Below, in pieces: positions 53,558 to 62,163 of a stretch of 64,000 nt of DNA. Each line of letters starts with the position of its first letter. Positions within the stretch are counted from its first letter, which is position 1. The notes beneath the pieces are model-generated. The model worked only from the letters and a program-made list of their open reading frames with translations, was not told the DNA's origin and searched no databases. The stretch comes from Polaromonas sp. (GTDB lineage Bacteria > Pseudomonadota > Gammaproteobacteria > Burkholderiales > Burkholderiaceae_C), in assembly GCA_030683705.1 (NCBI GenBank), contig JAUXPP010000142.1, positions 30,288 through 94,287 on the forward strand. Reading direction: 5' to 3'. The position numbers and the translations under genes were made by a program.

Positions 53558-55423
53558 ATGAAACCCCTCGCATCCCCCAAGCCACCCGCCTTCCCGCTGG
53601 CAGCCTGTGCGCTGGCCGCCAGTGTGCTGCTGGCCGCCTGCAGCAGCACACCGCCGCTGGCCTACACCGTGCCGCCGCAGCCCGAAGGTGCCTCGGGCTA
53701 CACCGAAAAGCCGGGCTGGGCGACGTCGAAGTTCGCGGTGGCAGCCGCCAACCCGCTGGCCACCGACGCCGGCTACCAGGTGCTCAAAGCCGGCGGTTCG
53801 GCGATCGATGCAGCGATTGCGGTGCAAATGGTGCTCACACTGGTCGAGCCGCAATCCAGCGGCATAGGCGGCGGCGCGTTTTTGCTGCATTCCGACGGCA
53901 AGGCAGTGGAAGCCTTCGATGGCCGCGAAACCGCCCCGGCCGCGGCCGATGAAAAACTGTTCCTCGGCGCCGACGGCAAACCGCTGGCCTTTATCGACGG
54001 CGTGGTCGGCGGCCGTTCGGTCGGCGTGCCCGGCACGGTACGCATGCTGGAAATGGCGCACAAGCAGCACGGCAAGCTGCCCTGGGCGCAACTCTTCACG
54101 CCGGCCATCACCCTGGCCGAAGGCGGCTTCAGGGTCAGCGCGCGCCTGGCCACGCTGCTGGCCACCGAGCAGCACCTGAAAAAAGACCCGGTCGCCCTCG
54201 CCTACTTCTACCAGCCCAATGGCGAACCGCTGGCCACCGGCACGCTGCTGCGCAACCAGCCGCTGGCCGATGTGCTGAAAAAAATCGCCGCCAGCGGCTC
54301 CAAAGCCCTGCTCGAAGGCGAGGTGGCCCAGGCCATCGTGGCCAAGGTGCAGGGCCACCCCACAAACCCCGGCAAGCTGAGCCTGGCCGACCTGGCCGGC
54401 TACCAGGCGAAAAAACGCGAGCCGCTGTGCCACGACTACCGCGCCCAGTCGCGCGACTACCGCATCTGCGGCATGCCGCCGCCGAGCTCCGGCGCGATTG
54501 CCATTGGCCAGATCCTCGGCATGCTGAACAACACCAACGCCGCCAGCCTGCCGCTGGTCACCGGCACCAGCGGCGTGCCCGGCACCCCGGGGCCGACACC
54601 TTCGGCCGACTGGCTGCACCTCTACACCGAAGCCTCGCGCCTGGCTTTTGCGGACCGCGCGCAGTACCTGGGCGACCCGGACTTTGTGCAGGCGCCGGGC
54701 GGCAACTGGATGAGCCTGCTCGCGCCCGCCTACCTGGCCGAGCGCAGCAAGCTGATCGCCCAGCAGCCCGGCGGGCAAAGCATGAAGACCGGCAAACCGG
54801 GTGTGCCCGGCGCGGTGAACACAGCCTACGCGCCCATGCCGGAGCAGCCCGAATACGGCACCTCGCACATCAGCATCATCGATGGCTTCGGCAACGCGAT
54901 TGCCATGACCACCACCATTGAAGACGCCTTTGGGTCACGCCAGATGGTGCGCGGCTTTTTGCTGAACAACGAGTTGACCGACTTCAGCTACGCACCCGCC
55001 GACGCCGAGGGCAAGCCGGTGGCCAACCGCGTGCAGCCGGGCAAACGGCCGCGCTCGTCGATGGCACCCACGCTGGTGTTCGACAAGGCCAGCGGCCAGC
55101 TGGTGATGAGCGGCGGCAGCCCGGGCGGCGCGCTGATCATCCACTACACCGCCAAGACGCTGTACGGCGTACTGAACTGGGGAATGATGCCGCAGCAGGC
55201 CATCAACCTGCCCAACTTCGCCTCGCTCAACGGCCCGACCATGCTCGAGCAAAACCGCTTCGCACCCGCCACCGTCGACGCACTCAAGGCGCGCGGTCAC
55301 GAGGTGCGCGAAACCGCCATGACCAGCGGCCTGCAGGCCATCGCGCGTGGACAGGCGCATGGCGCACCGCTGCTGCTGGGCGGCGCCGACCCGCGGCGCG
55401 AAGGTGTGGTGATGGGTGACTGA
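53558..55423 (+). CDS. ggt: Gamma-glutamyltransferase (lipoprotein)
   Basis: 621-aa N-terminal-nucleophile enzyme that splits glutathione and gamma-glutamyl compounds in the periplasm. A lipobox LAAC near residue 28 follows the signal stretch, so it is probably lipid-anchored. Large subunit: KPGWATSKFAVAAANPLATDAGYQVL (adjoining parts), GGSAIDAAIAVQMVLTLVEPQSSGIGGG. The self-cleavage site and nucleophile Thr lie in EYGTSHISIIDGFGNA. The substrate Arg/Ser region (RPRSSMAPT, SGGSPGG) is present. Confidence 0.92.
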   Translation: MKPLASPKPPAFPLAACALAASVLLAACSSTPPLAYTVPPQPEGASGYTEKPGWATSKFAVAAANPLATDAGYQVLKAGGSAIDAAIAVQMVLTLVEPQSSGIGGGAFLLHSDGKAVEAFDGRETAPAAADEKLFLGADGKPLAFIDGVVGGRSVGVPGTVRMLEMAHKQHGKLPWAQLFTPAITLAEGGFRVSARLATLLATEQHLKKDPVALAYFYQPNGEPLATGTLLRNQPLADVLKKIAASGSKALLEGEVAQAIVAKVQGHPTNPGKLSLADLAGYQAKKREPLCHDYRAQSRDYRICGMPPPSSGAIAIGQILGMLNNTNAASLPLVTGTSGVPGTPGPTPSADWLHLYTEASRLAFADRAQYLGDPDFVQAPGGNWMSLLAPAYLAERSKLIAQQPGGQSMKTGKPGVPGAVNTAYAPMPEQPEYGTSHISIIDGFGNAIAMTTTIEDAFGSRQMVRGFLLNNELTDFSYAPADAEGKPVANRVQPGKRPRSSMAPTLVFDKASGQLVMSGGSPGGALIIHYTAKTLYGVLNWGMMPQQAINLPNFASLNGPTMLEQNRFAPATVDALKARGHEVRETAMTSGLQAIARGQAHGAPLLLGGADPRREGVVMGD

Positions 55424-55446
55424 GGTCACAAGGGGCATCAAAAAAG

Positions 55447-55497
55447 GCCTGCAGCCCTTGATTGAAAAGCGCCAGCAGCTCCTCTTTTGATAGCAAC
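55447..55497 (+). repeat. Dispersed repeat, copy 12
   Basis: CTGCAGCCCTTGATTGAAAAG, shortened form, CGCCAGCAGCTCC and GATAGCA at the end; between the convergent ggt and caspase-Bug genes. Confidence 0.55.
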
Positions 55498-55511
55498 AGG
55501 CGGCTCGCCGC

Positions 55512-57191
55512 TTAGCGGGCCCGCAGCCGCGACAGCACCTGGTTGAGCGAGGCGCCCAGCCTGAGCGACAGGCCCACCTCCAGCGGCGTCGCCTTGGCCA
55601 CATCGAGAATTTGTGTTCCGGGATCAAGTGCGGTCCTTTCCTGCAGCCATTGCGGGTCGGACTGCAGTTGCTGCAAGGCTGCGCTGATGTCCTGGACCGT
55701 CTGGGCCGGCAGGTCTTTGGGCACAAACAGCGCCCACCACACCGGAATCACGACCGGAAAACCCTGGGCCTGCGCGCTGACCGGCGGGTAACTGACCAGC
55801 GCGTTCTCCTGAAGCGAGGCAATCATCTTCAGGCGCCCGGACTGCGCGTGGCGTTCAAACGAGCTCTGCACGTCACACGCCAGGTCGAGATTGCCCGCCA
55901 TGAGGTCGCCCACCACCAGTGCCATGCCCGGCAGGACCACCGGTTGCACCAGGCTGGGCCCGAACGCACGTTCGAGTTCGAACTGGCAGGCCTCGGAAGT
56001 GGCGCCCGCTCCGCTGATGCCCATTTTCAGGGGACGATTGAGCGACACGCGATGGGCCAGCAGTGAAGCGACGTTGCTCACCGGGCTGTTCGCCGGCACC
56101 GCCAGAACGGCGCGGGTTTCAGACACCATGCCGACCGGCTTGAGGCGGCCGTCACCGCGTTGAAGCCTGGACATGGACGCGGCATAAGGGCTCAGCAGCC
56201 AGGTTTTTCCATCCGCCGGCGCGGTCCCGACCAGCTCGGCCACCTTGGCACCGGGAATGTCGATCACGTTCTCCACCTCGACCGAGGCATTGAGGGCCTT
56301 GCCCATGCGCACAGCCAGCTTGCGCGCCAGCTGGTCCGAGGGGCTGTTCATGGCCACCGGCGCGATCAGCCGGATGCTGGCGCCGCTCAAACCCGCCGAG
56401 GGAGCGGGAATCGCGGCGCTGTTTCCGGCTTTCAGCTGGAAGGGTGCCAGTGGCAGGGTGTCGTACACACTGGGGATCTGCACATGGTTGACCGCCAGCG
56501 CTTTTTCGATGACCGAGACACGCGCGCGGCGCGCGATCTGGCGGAAATCCAGCGAGTCGTCGCCCATGGCCGCCAGCAACTCGCGGGTGAACAGCCCGTG
56601 CGGCACCGGATCGTTGGCAGACAGGCGGTCCAGCGCGAGCTGTCCAGCCCCGGCGCCGTACATCATGAACATGCCGGCAGGCACCGCCTGCGCCACCTCG
56701 CCCAATCCAGGGCGCGGCATCAGGCCTTTGAGGGCCGGGTTGGCCCGGCAGGCATCCAGGATCATGGCCACAGCCCGCGGGGAAACGGCGGAAATCCTGC
56801 GTATCAGGTCCTGCAGCGGAATCGCCTTTTTGGCAGCGGCGTCGGCGCTGCTGCCATCAAAGTCAACCGGTAGCAGGAAATTCTGGCGCGCCAGCTCCAG
56901 GCCATGCCCGGAAAAGTAAAAGACGCCCTCGCCACCCTTGCCCAGGCGGCCCAGGAATTTCGCGAAGGTGGCCTCGAAGTTGGCATGGCTGGCATCGTGG
57001 ACTTCCAGCACCTCCCATCCCGCTGCCCGCAACACCTGGGCCATGGCCCTGGCATCACTGACGGCATTGACCAGCTTGCTGCCGGACGCATAGTCGTTGT
57101 TTCCGGCCACGAATGCGACGCGGCCATCCGCAGCCCAGCCGGTGCATGCGCAGGCGAGTAAAACCGCCCCGAAAAAATTCCTGAGTGTCAT
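55512..57191 (-). CDS. Caspase-like (C14) domain fused to Bug/TctC-type solute-binding domain
   Basis: 559-aa exported protein. A signal peptide (about 1-21; possible lipobox near Cys14) precedes a caspase/metacaspase p20-like domain at about 23-250. It starts RVAFVAGNNDYASGSKLVNAV, shows the catalytic His96 in FYFSGHGLEL and Cys148 in LDACRANP. After a short Pro/Ala linker, residues about 271-559 match tripartite-tricarboxylate (Bug) binding proteins: IRLIAPVAMNSPSDQLARKL, VENVIDIPGAKVAE, LAVPANSPVSN, LMAGNLDLACD, WWALFVPKDLPAQTVQDI. The frame is continuous with no sign of frameshift. GGGGGAA precedes the ATG. A ligand-gated periplasmic protease is one reading; this is inference. Confidence 0.85.
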   Translation of the reverse strand: MTLRNFFGAVLLACACTGWAADGRVAFVAGNNDYASGSKLVNAVSDARAMAQVLRAAGWEVLEVHDASHANFEATFAKFLGRLGKGGEGVFYFSGHGLELARQNFLLPVDFDGSSADAAAKKAIPLQDLIRRISAVSPRAVAMILDACRANPALKGLMPRPGLGEVAQAVPAGMFMMYGAGAGQLALDRLSANDPVPHGLFTRELLAAMGDDSLDFRQIARRARVSVIEKALAVNHVQIPSVYDTLPLAPFQLKAGNSAAIPAPSAGLSGASIRLIAPVAMNSPSDQLARKLAVRMGKALNASVEVENVIDIPGAKVAELVGTAPADGKTWLLSPYAASMSRLQRGDGRLKPVGMVSETRAVLAVPANSPVSNVASLLAHRVSLNRPLKMGISGAGATSEACQFELERAFGPSLVQPVVLPGMALVVGDLMAGNLDLACDVQSSFERHAQSGRLKMIASLQENALVSYPPVSAQAQGFPVVIPVWWALFVPKDLPAQTVQDISAALQQLQSDPQWLQERTALDPGTQILDVAKATPLEVGLSLRLGASLNQVLSRLRAR

Positions 57192-57245
57192 GTGTTCCCC
57201 CTGCTTGTTATTGACCGCGGCATCATAGCCGGAGCCGGGCCAGTG

Positions 57246-58145
57246 TCAGCCGGTTTGCAGCGGGTTGGCCGGCGGCGGCTCGGGCGGCTTGTCGATGCGT
57301 TCGTATTCGGAGATCACCTGGGCGCCCAGCAGCAGCAGGGTCGCGGCGATCTCCAGGCTCAGCAGCACCACGATCGCCGTGGTCAGCGAGCCGTAGACCA
57401 CGTTGACCTGCGACAGCGTGCCGAAGTACCAGACCAGCAGGTGGCGCGTGATCTCCCACAGCAGCGCCGCCGTGGCGCCGCCGATCAGCGCATGGCGCCA
57501 GGACAGCTTGCCGACCGGCATCACCATGTAGACCGAGGTCAGCAGGAAAATTTCCCCGGTCAGCCCGAGCAGGTAGAGCAGCAGGCCGGACACGCCGCTG
57601 AGCGACCACTCGCGGCCCAGCACATCGACGCTTTCCTCGCCCATGGCGCGCAGCCCGCCCGAGACCAGCGTCACCACCAGCAGACCGGCGCCCAGGCTGA
57701 CGATGTAGCAATACGGCAGCAGCGCCGAGACAATGAAGCGCCGGCGCCGCACCGCGATGCGGTGCAGGAAAATCACCGACATGGCGTTTTCCAGCACGGT
57801 AAAAGCCAGCGAGCTGAAAAACAGCATGGTGCCCAGCAGCACCCAGCCGATCACGTCGCGGTGTTCGAGAAAGGTCGCGAGTTCGGCCACCACCGCGCGC
57901 GACTGCACCGGCATCAGCCACTCGAGGTAGCGGCCCAGCGTTTGCAGCAGCTCGGCCTGGTCGATCACATGCGACAGCGCGATGATCACCAGGATCAACA
58001 GCGGAACAATCGACAGCAGCGCGTAATAGGCCACGGCGCCGGCCAGCAGCAGGCCCTGGTTGGCGCGAAAGCCCTTGAGCACGCGCCAGGCAAAGGCCGG
58101 CGGGTTGGCCAGCACATGGGCCGCCTGGTGGCTGAGGATCTGCAT
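57246..58145 (-). CDS. YihY/virulence factor BrkB family membrane protein
   Basis: 299-aa inner-membrane protein with six helices. Family pattern: a start region FRANQGLLLAGAVAYYALLSIVPLL, in two stretches, and a later WRHALIGGATAALLWE. It was once called RNase BN, but the real function is unknown. The open frame upstream of 58145 belongs to the neighbouring acyl-CoA ligase. It starts 17 bases after the ligase stop on the same strand. Confidence 0.88.
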   Translation of the reverse strand: MQILSHQAAHVLANPPAFAWRVLKGFRANQGLLLAGAVAYYALLSIVPLLILVIIALSHVIDQAELLQTLGRYLEWLMPVQSRAVVAELATFLEHRDVIGWVLLGTMLFFSSLAFTVLENAMSVIFLHRIAVRRRRFIVSALLPYCYIVSLGAGLLVVTLVSGGLRAMGEESVDVLGREWSLSGVSGLLLYLLGLTGEIFLLTSVYMVMPVGKLSWRHALIGGATAALLWEITRHLLVWYFGTLSQVNVVYGSLTTAIVVLLSLEIAATLLLLGAQVISEYERIDKPPEPPPANPLQTG

Positions 58146-58162
58146 GCCGGGACGGCCCCGGC

Positions 58163-59809
58163 TCAGACGTCGATGGCCACGGCCGAGCCGGCCTGCTTGC
58201 GCAGTTCGAACTTCTGGATCTTGCCGGTCGAGGTTTTCGGCAGCTCGCCGAACACCACCGCGCGCGGCACCTTGAAACCGGCCAGGTGTTTCTTGCAGTG
58301 CGCCACGATGTCTTCGGCCGTGGTGGCCGCGCCGGCCTTGAGTTCGACAAAGGCGCAGGGCGTCTCGCCCCACTTCGCGTCGGGCCTGGCCACCACGGCC
58401 GCGGCCAGCACGTCAGGGTGGCGGTACAACACGTCTTCGACCTCGATGGAGGAAATGTTTTCACCGCCCGAGATGATGATGTCCTTGCTGCGGTCCTTGA
58501 TCTTGATGTAGCCGTCGGGGTAGACCACGGCCAGGTCACCGCTGTGGAACCAGCCGCCGGCAAACGCCTCTTCGGTCGCCTTGGGGTTTTTCAAATAGCC
58601 CTTCATCGCGATATTGCCGCGGAACATGATCTCGCCCATGGTTTCCCCGTCGCTCGGCACCGGCTGCATGGTCGCCGCGTCGAGCACACAGACGTCGCGC
58701 TCGAGGTGGTAACGCACGCCCTGGCGCGCGTTGAGCCGGGCGCGCTCACCGATGTCGAGTTTTTCCCAGCCGTCCTGCGCGGCGCATACCGTCGCCGGGC
58801 CATACACCTCGGTCAGGCCGTAGACATGGGTCAGGTCAAAGCCCAGGGCCTCCATGCCCTCGATCATCGAGGCCGGCGGCGCTGCGCCCGCGACCATGGC
58901 CTTGACGCCGCGCGGCAGGCCCTGCTTCAGGTCGGACGGCGCGTTGACAAGCAGGCCGTGCACGATGGGCGCGCCACAGTAATGCGTCACGCCATGCGCG
59001 CGGATGGCCTCGAAAATCGCCCTGGCCTCGACTTTGCGCAGGCAGACATTGACACCGGCGCGCGCCGCCAGCGTCCACGGGAAACACCAGCCGTTGCAGT
59101 GGAACATCGGCAGGGTCCAGAGGTAGACCGCATGTTTGGGCATGTCCCATTCGAGGATGTTGGACAGCGCATTGAGCGCCGCACCGCGGTGGTGGTAAAC
59201 CACGCCCTTGGGGTTGCCGGTGGTGCCGCTGGTGTAGTTCAGCGCAATCGCATCCCACTCGTCGTCCGGCAGGCGCCAGGCAAAGCCCGCGTCGCCGCCG
59301 GCCAGGAACTCGTCGTAACGGATGCTGCCGATGCGTTCGACCGGCCCCGTGTACATCGCGTCTTCGACGTCGATGACCAGCAGCGGCGTCTTCGACTGGC
59401 GCAGGGCCAGGGCCTTTTTCACGATGCCTGCAAACTCCGGGTCCACGATGAGCACTTTGGCCTCGCCGTGGTCCAGCATGAAGGCAATGGTTTCGGCATC
59501 CAGCCGGGTGTTCAGCGCATTGAGCACCGCACCCAGCACCGGGATGCCGAAATGCGCCTCCACCATGGGCGGGGTATTGGGCAGCATCACCGCCACCGTG
59601 TCGCCCTTGCCTATGCCGTGCTGCTGCAGCGCACTGGCCAGCTGGCGGCAGCGCGTGAACACCTCGGCCCAGCTGCGGCGCAGGCCGCCATGCACCACCG
59701 CCAGCCGGTGGGGGTAGACCTCGGCGCTGCGCGCGATAAAGGACAGTGGCGACAGCGGCGCGTGGTTGGCCGCGTTGCGGTGCAGGTCCTGGTCAAAGAT
59801 GGGGCTCAT
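58163..59809 (-). CDS. Acyl-CoA synthetase (AMP-forming)
   Basis: 548-aa adenylating ligase of the fatty-acyl/3-methylthiopropionyl-CoA ligase type. The ATP loop is LNYTSGTTGNPKGVVYHHRG, with VYGLTEVYGPAT, FHSGDLAVVYPDGYIKIKDR and the late KTSTGKIQKFELR motif with the catalytic Lys. The substrate chain length cannot be told from sequence. Start at 59809. It is divergent from dnaG with an 88-base gap. Confidence 0.9.
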   Translation of the reverse strand: MSPIFDQDLHRNAANHAPLSPLSFIARSAEVYPHRLAVVHGGLRRSWAEVFTRCRQLASALQQHGIGKGDTVAVMLPNTPPMVEAHFGIPVLGAVLNALNTRLDAETIAFMLDHGEAKVLIVDPEFAGIVKKALALRQSKTPLLVIDVEDAMYTGPVERIGSIRYDEFLAGGDAGFAWRLPDDEWDAIALNYTSGTTGNPKGVVYHHRGAALNALSNILEWDMPKHAVYLWTLPMFHCNGWCFPWTLAARAGVNVCLRKVEARAIFEAIRAHGVTHYCGAPIVHGLLVNAPSDLKQGLPRGVKAMVAGAAPPASMIEGMEALGFDLTHVYGLTEVYGPATVCAAQDGWEKLDIGERARLNARQGVRYHLERDVCVLDAATMQPVPSDGETMGEIMFRGNIAMKGYLKNPKATEEAFAGGWFHSGDLAVVYPDGYIKIKDRSKDIIISGGENISSIEVEDVLYRHPDVLAAAVVARPDAKWGETPCAFVELKAGAATTAEDIVAHCKKHLAGFKVPRAVVFGELPKTSTGKIQKFELRKQAGSAVAIDV

Positions 59810-59897
59810 GGTGTTTCCTGGGGTCGGCCTGTCATGCAGCCATGGTAGCCCACCGGCCCGGCAGCGGAACGCAATGGCCTCGGGGCACAATACAGGC

Positions 59898-61859
59898 GTG
59901 GCCATTCCCTCATCATTCATCCAGGAGCTGCTCGCCCGCGCCGATATCGTCGATATCATCGGCCGCCACGTCCAGCTCAAAAAGGGCGGCGCCAATTTCA
60001 TGGGCCTGTGCCCTTTCCACGCCGAAAAGTCCCCGTCTTTCTCGGTCAGCCCGAGCAAGCAGTTCTACCACTGCTTTGGCTGCGGCGTGAGCGGCGATGC
60101 GATCAAGTTCATGACCGAACACGGCGGCATGACCTTTATCGAGGCGGTGAAAGACCTGTCGCAGCAATACGGCCTGCAGGTGCCGGAAGACGACGTCTCG
60201 CCGCAGGAGCGCGCGCGCGCCGCCCAGCAGCGCGAGCAGCAGGCGACCCTGACCAGCGTGCTGGAAAAAGCCGGTGTGGCCTACATCAAGCATTTGCGCA
60301 ACGCGCCGCGGGCTATCGCCTACCTCAAGGGGCGCGGCCTGTCCGGCGAAATCGCCAAAACCTTCGGCATGGGTTACGCGCCCGAAGGCTGGCGCGCGCT
60401 GGCCAGCGTGTTCCCGGACTACAACGATCCGCTGCTGGTGGAAAGCGGCCTGGTGATCACCGGCGAGCCGGGTGAGGAAAATGCGCAGGGCGAAGCCAAG
60501 CGTTACGACCGTTTCCGCGACCGCATCATGATCCCGATCCGCAACGTCAAGGGCGAATGCATAGGCTTCGGCGGGCGTGTGCTGGGCGACGAAAAACCCA
60601 AGTACCTGAACTCGCCGGAAACCCCGGTGTTCAGCAAGGGCCGCGAGCTGTATGGCCTGTTCGAGGCGCGCAGCGCCCTGCGCGAACACGGCTACGCGCT
60701 GGTCACCGAGGGCTACATGGACGTGGTGGCGCTGGCCCAGCTCGGTTTTGCCAACGCCGTGGCCACCCTGGGCACGGCCTGCACCACCGACCATGTGCAA
60801 AAGCTGTTCCGCTTTACCGACGCGGTGGTCTTCAGCTTCGACGGCGACAGCGCCGGACGCCGCGCTGCGCGCAAGGCGCTGGACGCCGCCCTGCCCTTTG
60901 CCACCGATGTGCGCAGCGTCAAGTTTTTGTTCCTGCCCGAGGAGCACGACCCCGACAGCTTTATCCGCGCCAATGGCCAGGACGGTTTTGCCGCGGCCGT
61001 GGCCAAGGCCGTGCCGCTGAGCAAGTTCATGCTCGAAGCCGCCGCCGAAGGCTGCGAACTCGACACCGCCGAAGGCCGTGCCCACATGGCCAGCAATGCG
61101 CGGCCGCTCTGGACCGCCCTGCCCGACGGCACGCTCAAGCGCCAGTTGCTGGCCGAGATCGCCGACCAGGTGCTGATCGACAGCCGCGAGCTGCTGCAGA
61201 TCTGGCAGCCCGCGAATGCCCGGGACTATAAAAACAATAGCAGCTCACGCTCGTCCGGCAAGGGCCAGCGGCCAAAAACACCGGAAATGTCGGGTGGCGG
61301 ACCGGATTTCGGGGAGTTTTCCGGCAACTTTGCCGACCTGCACGACGAAGGCGCGTACGCCGCCTCCTTGCCCATGGACAGCGGCCCGTCCGGCCATGCT
61401 CTGGCAGCGAAAGCCGGCGCGGCGCGCCCTGCCCGCCGCATTGCCGGCCGCGTGTTGCCCGCCAGCCGTGAGGACCGGGTGCTGCGCCTGATGCTGACCG
61501 ACCCGCAAAGCTGGGACAAGCTCGGCAATGAGGAACATGCCCTGCTGTGTGGCCTGCCGGCACCGCACGGTCCGCTGTTTGTCTGGCTCGAGAGCCAGTT
61601 GCACGAACACGGACCCCAGCCCTGGGCGGCGCTGCGCGAGGGCCTGCGTGAGCATCCCCAGGAGAAACACGCGATCGACCAGATCGCCCAGTTGCCGGAA
61701 GGCATCGAATGCGACTGGGACGAGGTGCGCGCCATCCTGGACCAGTTGCTCAAGCTCAAACGCCAGCAGGACATGGTCGAGCTGCTGCCGCACGTGATGA
61801 GCGACCCGGCCGCGCGCCAGCGTTATGAAGCGCTGTCGGCCCTGCTGAAAAAAAGCTGA
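59898..61859 (+). CDS. dnaG: DNA primase
   Basis: 653-aa replication primase. The CHC2 zinc site is CPFHAEKSPSFSV with HCFGCG after the usual spacing (about residues 38-66), and the TOPRIM core has VTEGYMDVVAL and SFDGDSAGRRA. The C-terminal helicase-binding region is about 490-653. GTG at 59898 matches the family start (AIPSSFIQELL); an ATG eight codons upstream is possible. Residues about 443-456 (DYKNNSSSRSSGKGQ), in the linker before the C-terminal domain, are encoded by a dispersed-repeat copy. rpsU, usual in this operon elsewhere, is not adjacent; rpoD follows. Confidence 0.94.
   Translation: MAIPSSFIQELLARADIVDIIGRHVQLKKGGANFMGLCPFHAEKSPSFSVSPSKQFYHCFGCGVSGDAIKFMTEHGGMTFIEAVKDLSQQYGLQVPEDDVSPQERARAAQQREQQATLTSVLEKAGVAYIKHLRNAPRAIAYLKGRGLSGEIAKTFGMGYAPEGWRALASVFPDYNDPLLVESGLVITGEPGEENAQGEAKRYDRFRDRIMIPIRNVKGECIGFGGRVLGDEKPKYLNSPETPVFSKGRELYGLFEARSALREHGYALVTEGYMDVVALAQLGFANAVATLGTACTTDHVQKLFRFTDAVVFSFDGDSAGRRAARKALDAALPFATDVRSVKFLFLPEEHDPDSFIRANGQDGFAAAVAKAVPLSKFMLEAAAEGCELDTAEGRAHMASNARPLWTALPDGTLKRQLLAEIADQVLIDSRELLQIWQPANARDYKNNSSSRSSGKGQRPKTPEMSGGGPDFGEFSGNFADLHDEGAYAASLPMDSGPSGHALAAKAGAARPARRIAGRVLPASREDRVLRLMLTDPQSWDKLGNEEHALLCGLPAPHGPLFVWLESQLHEHGPQPWAALREGLREHPQEKHAIDQIAQLPEGIECDWDEVRAILDQLLKLKRQQDMVELLPHVMSDPAARQRYEALSALLKKS
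61226..61265 (-). repeat. Dispersed repeat, copy 13 (inside dnaG linker, in frame)
   Basis: On the minus strand GCCCTTGCCGGACGAGCGTG, then AGCTGCTATTG...TATAG. It falls in the flexible linker of primase. Confidence 0.6.
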
Positions 61860-61900
61860 TTTCAGGCCCCCATTTGATGCCCAAAAATGAGGCATCAGGG

Positions 61901-62091
61901 TATAATCCGACTTTCCGCTACGGCAAGCGCGACAGCAGCACCTCCGGCAACCGCCCCCCGCAAGAACGGGACCGCACTGGTTGAGGGCAATTTCTCCGCA
62001 AGGACTGCACACCAAATGTTCGCCCAAACAACTTGCCTGGGGACCTTTCGAGGTCCCTGAATGCCCAGCCCTCCGGCCCCGGGCATTTTTT
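61901..62091 (+). ncRNA. Candidate structured leader or small RNA before rpoD
   Basis: The 304-base gap between dnaG and rpoD has no credible ORF. It carries TATAAT at 61901 (no good -35 seen) and a UUCG-loop hairpin GGGACCT-TTCG-AGGTCCC (62040-62057). A terminator-like AATGCCC...GGGCATT plus T-run follows (62060-62091). A transcript of about 180 bases is possible, either a small RNA or an attenuated rpoD leader. No known RNA family is recognised. Confidence 0.4.
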
Positions 62092-62163
62092 GTGCCTGTG
62101 CCCCGGTTCCGCCGGTGCCGGGAACCCAGTCTGTTGAAGGAAGTTTCATACCGGGAGTTCGCC

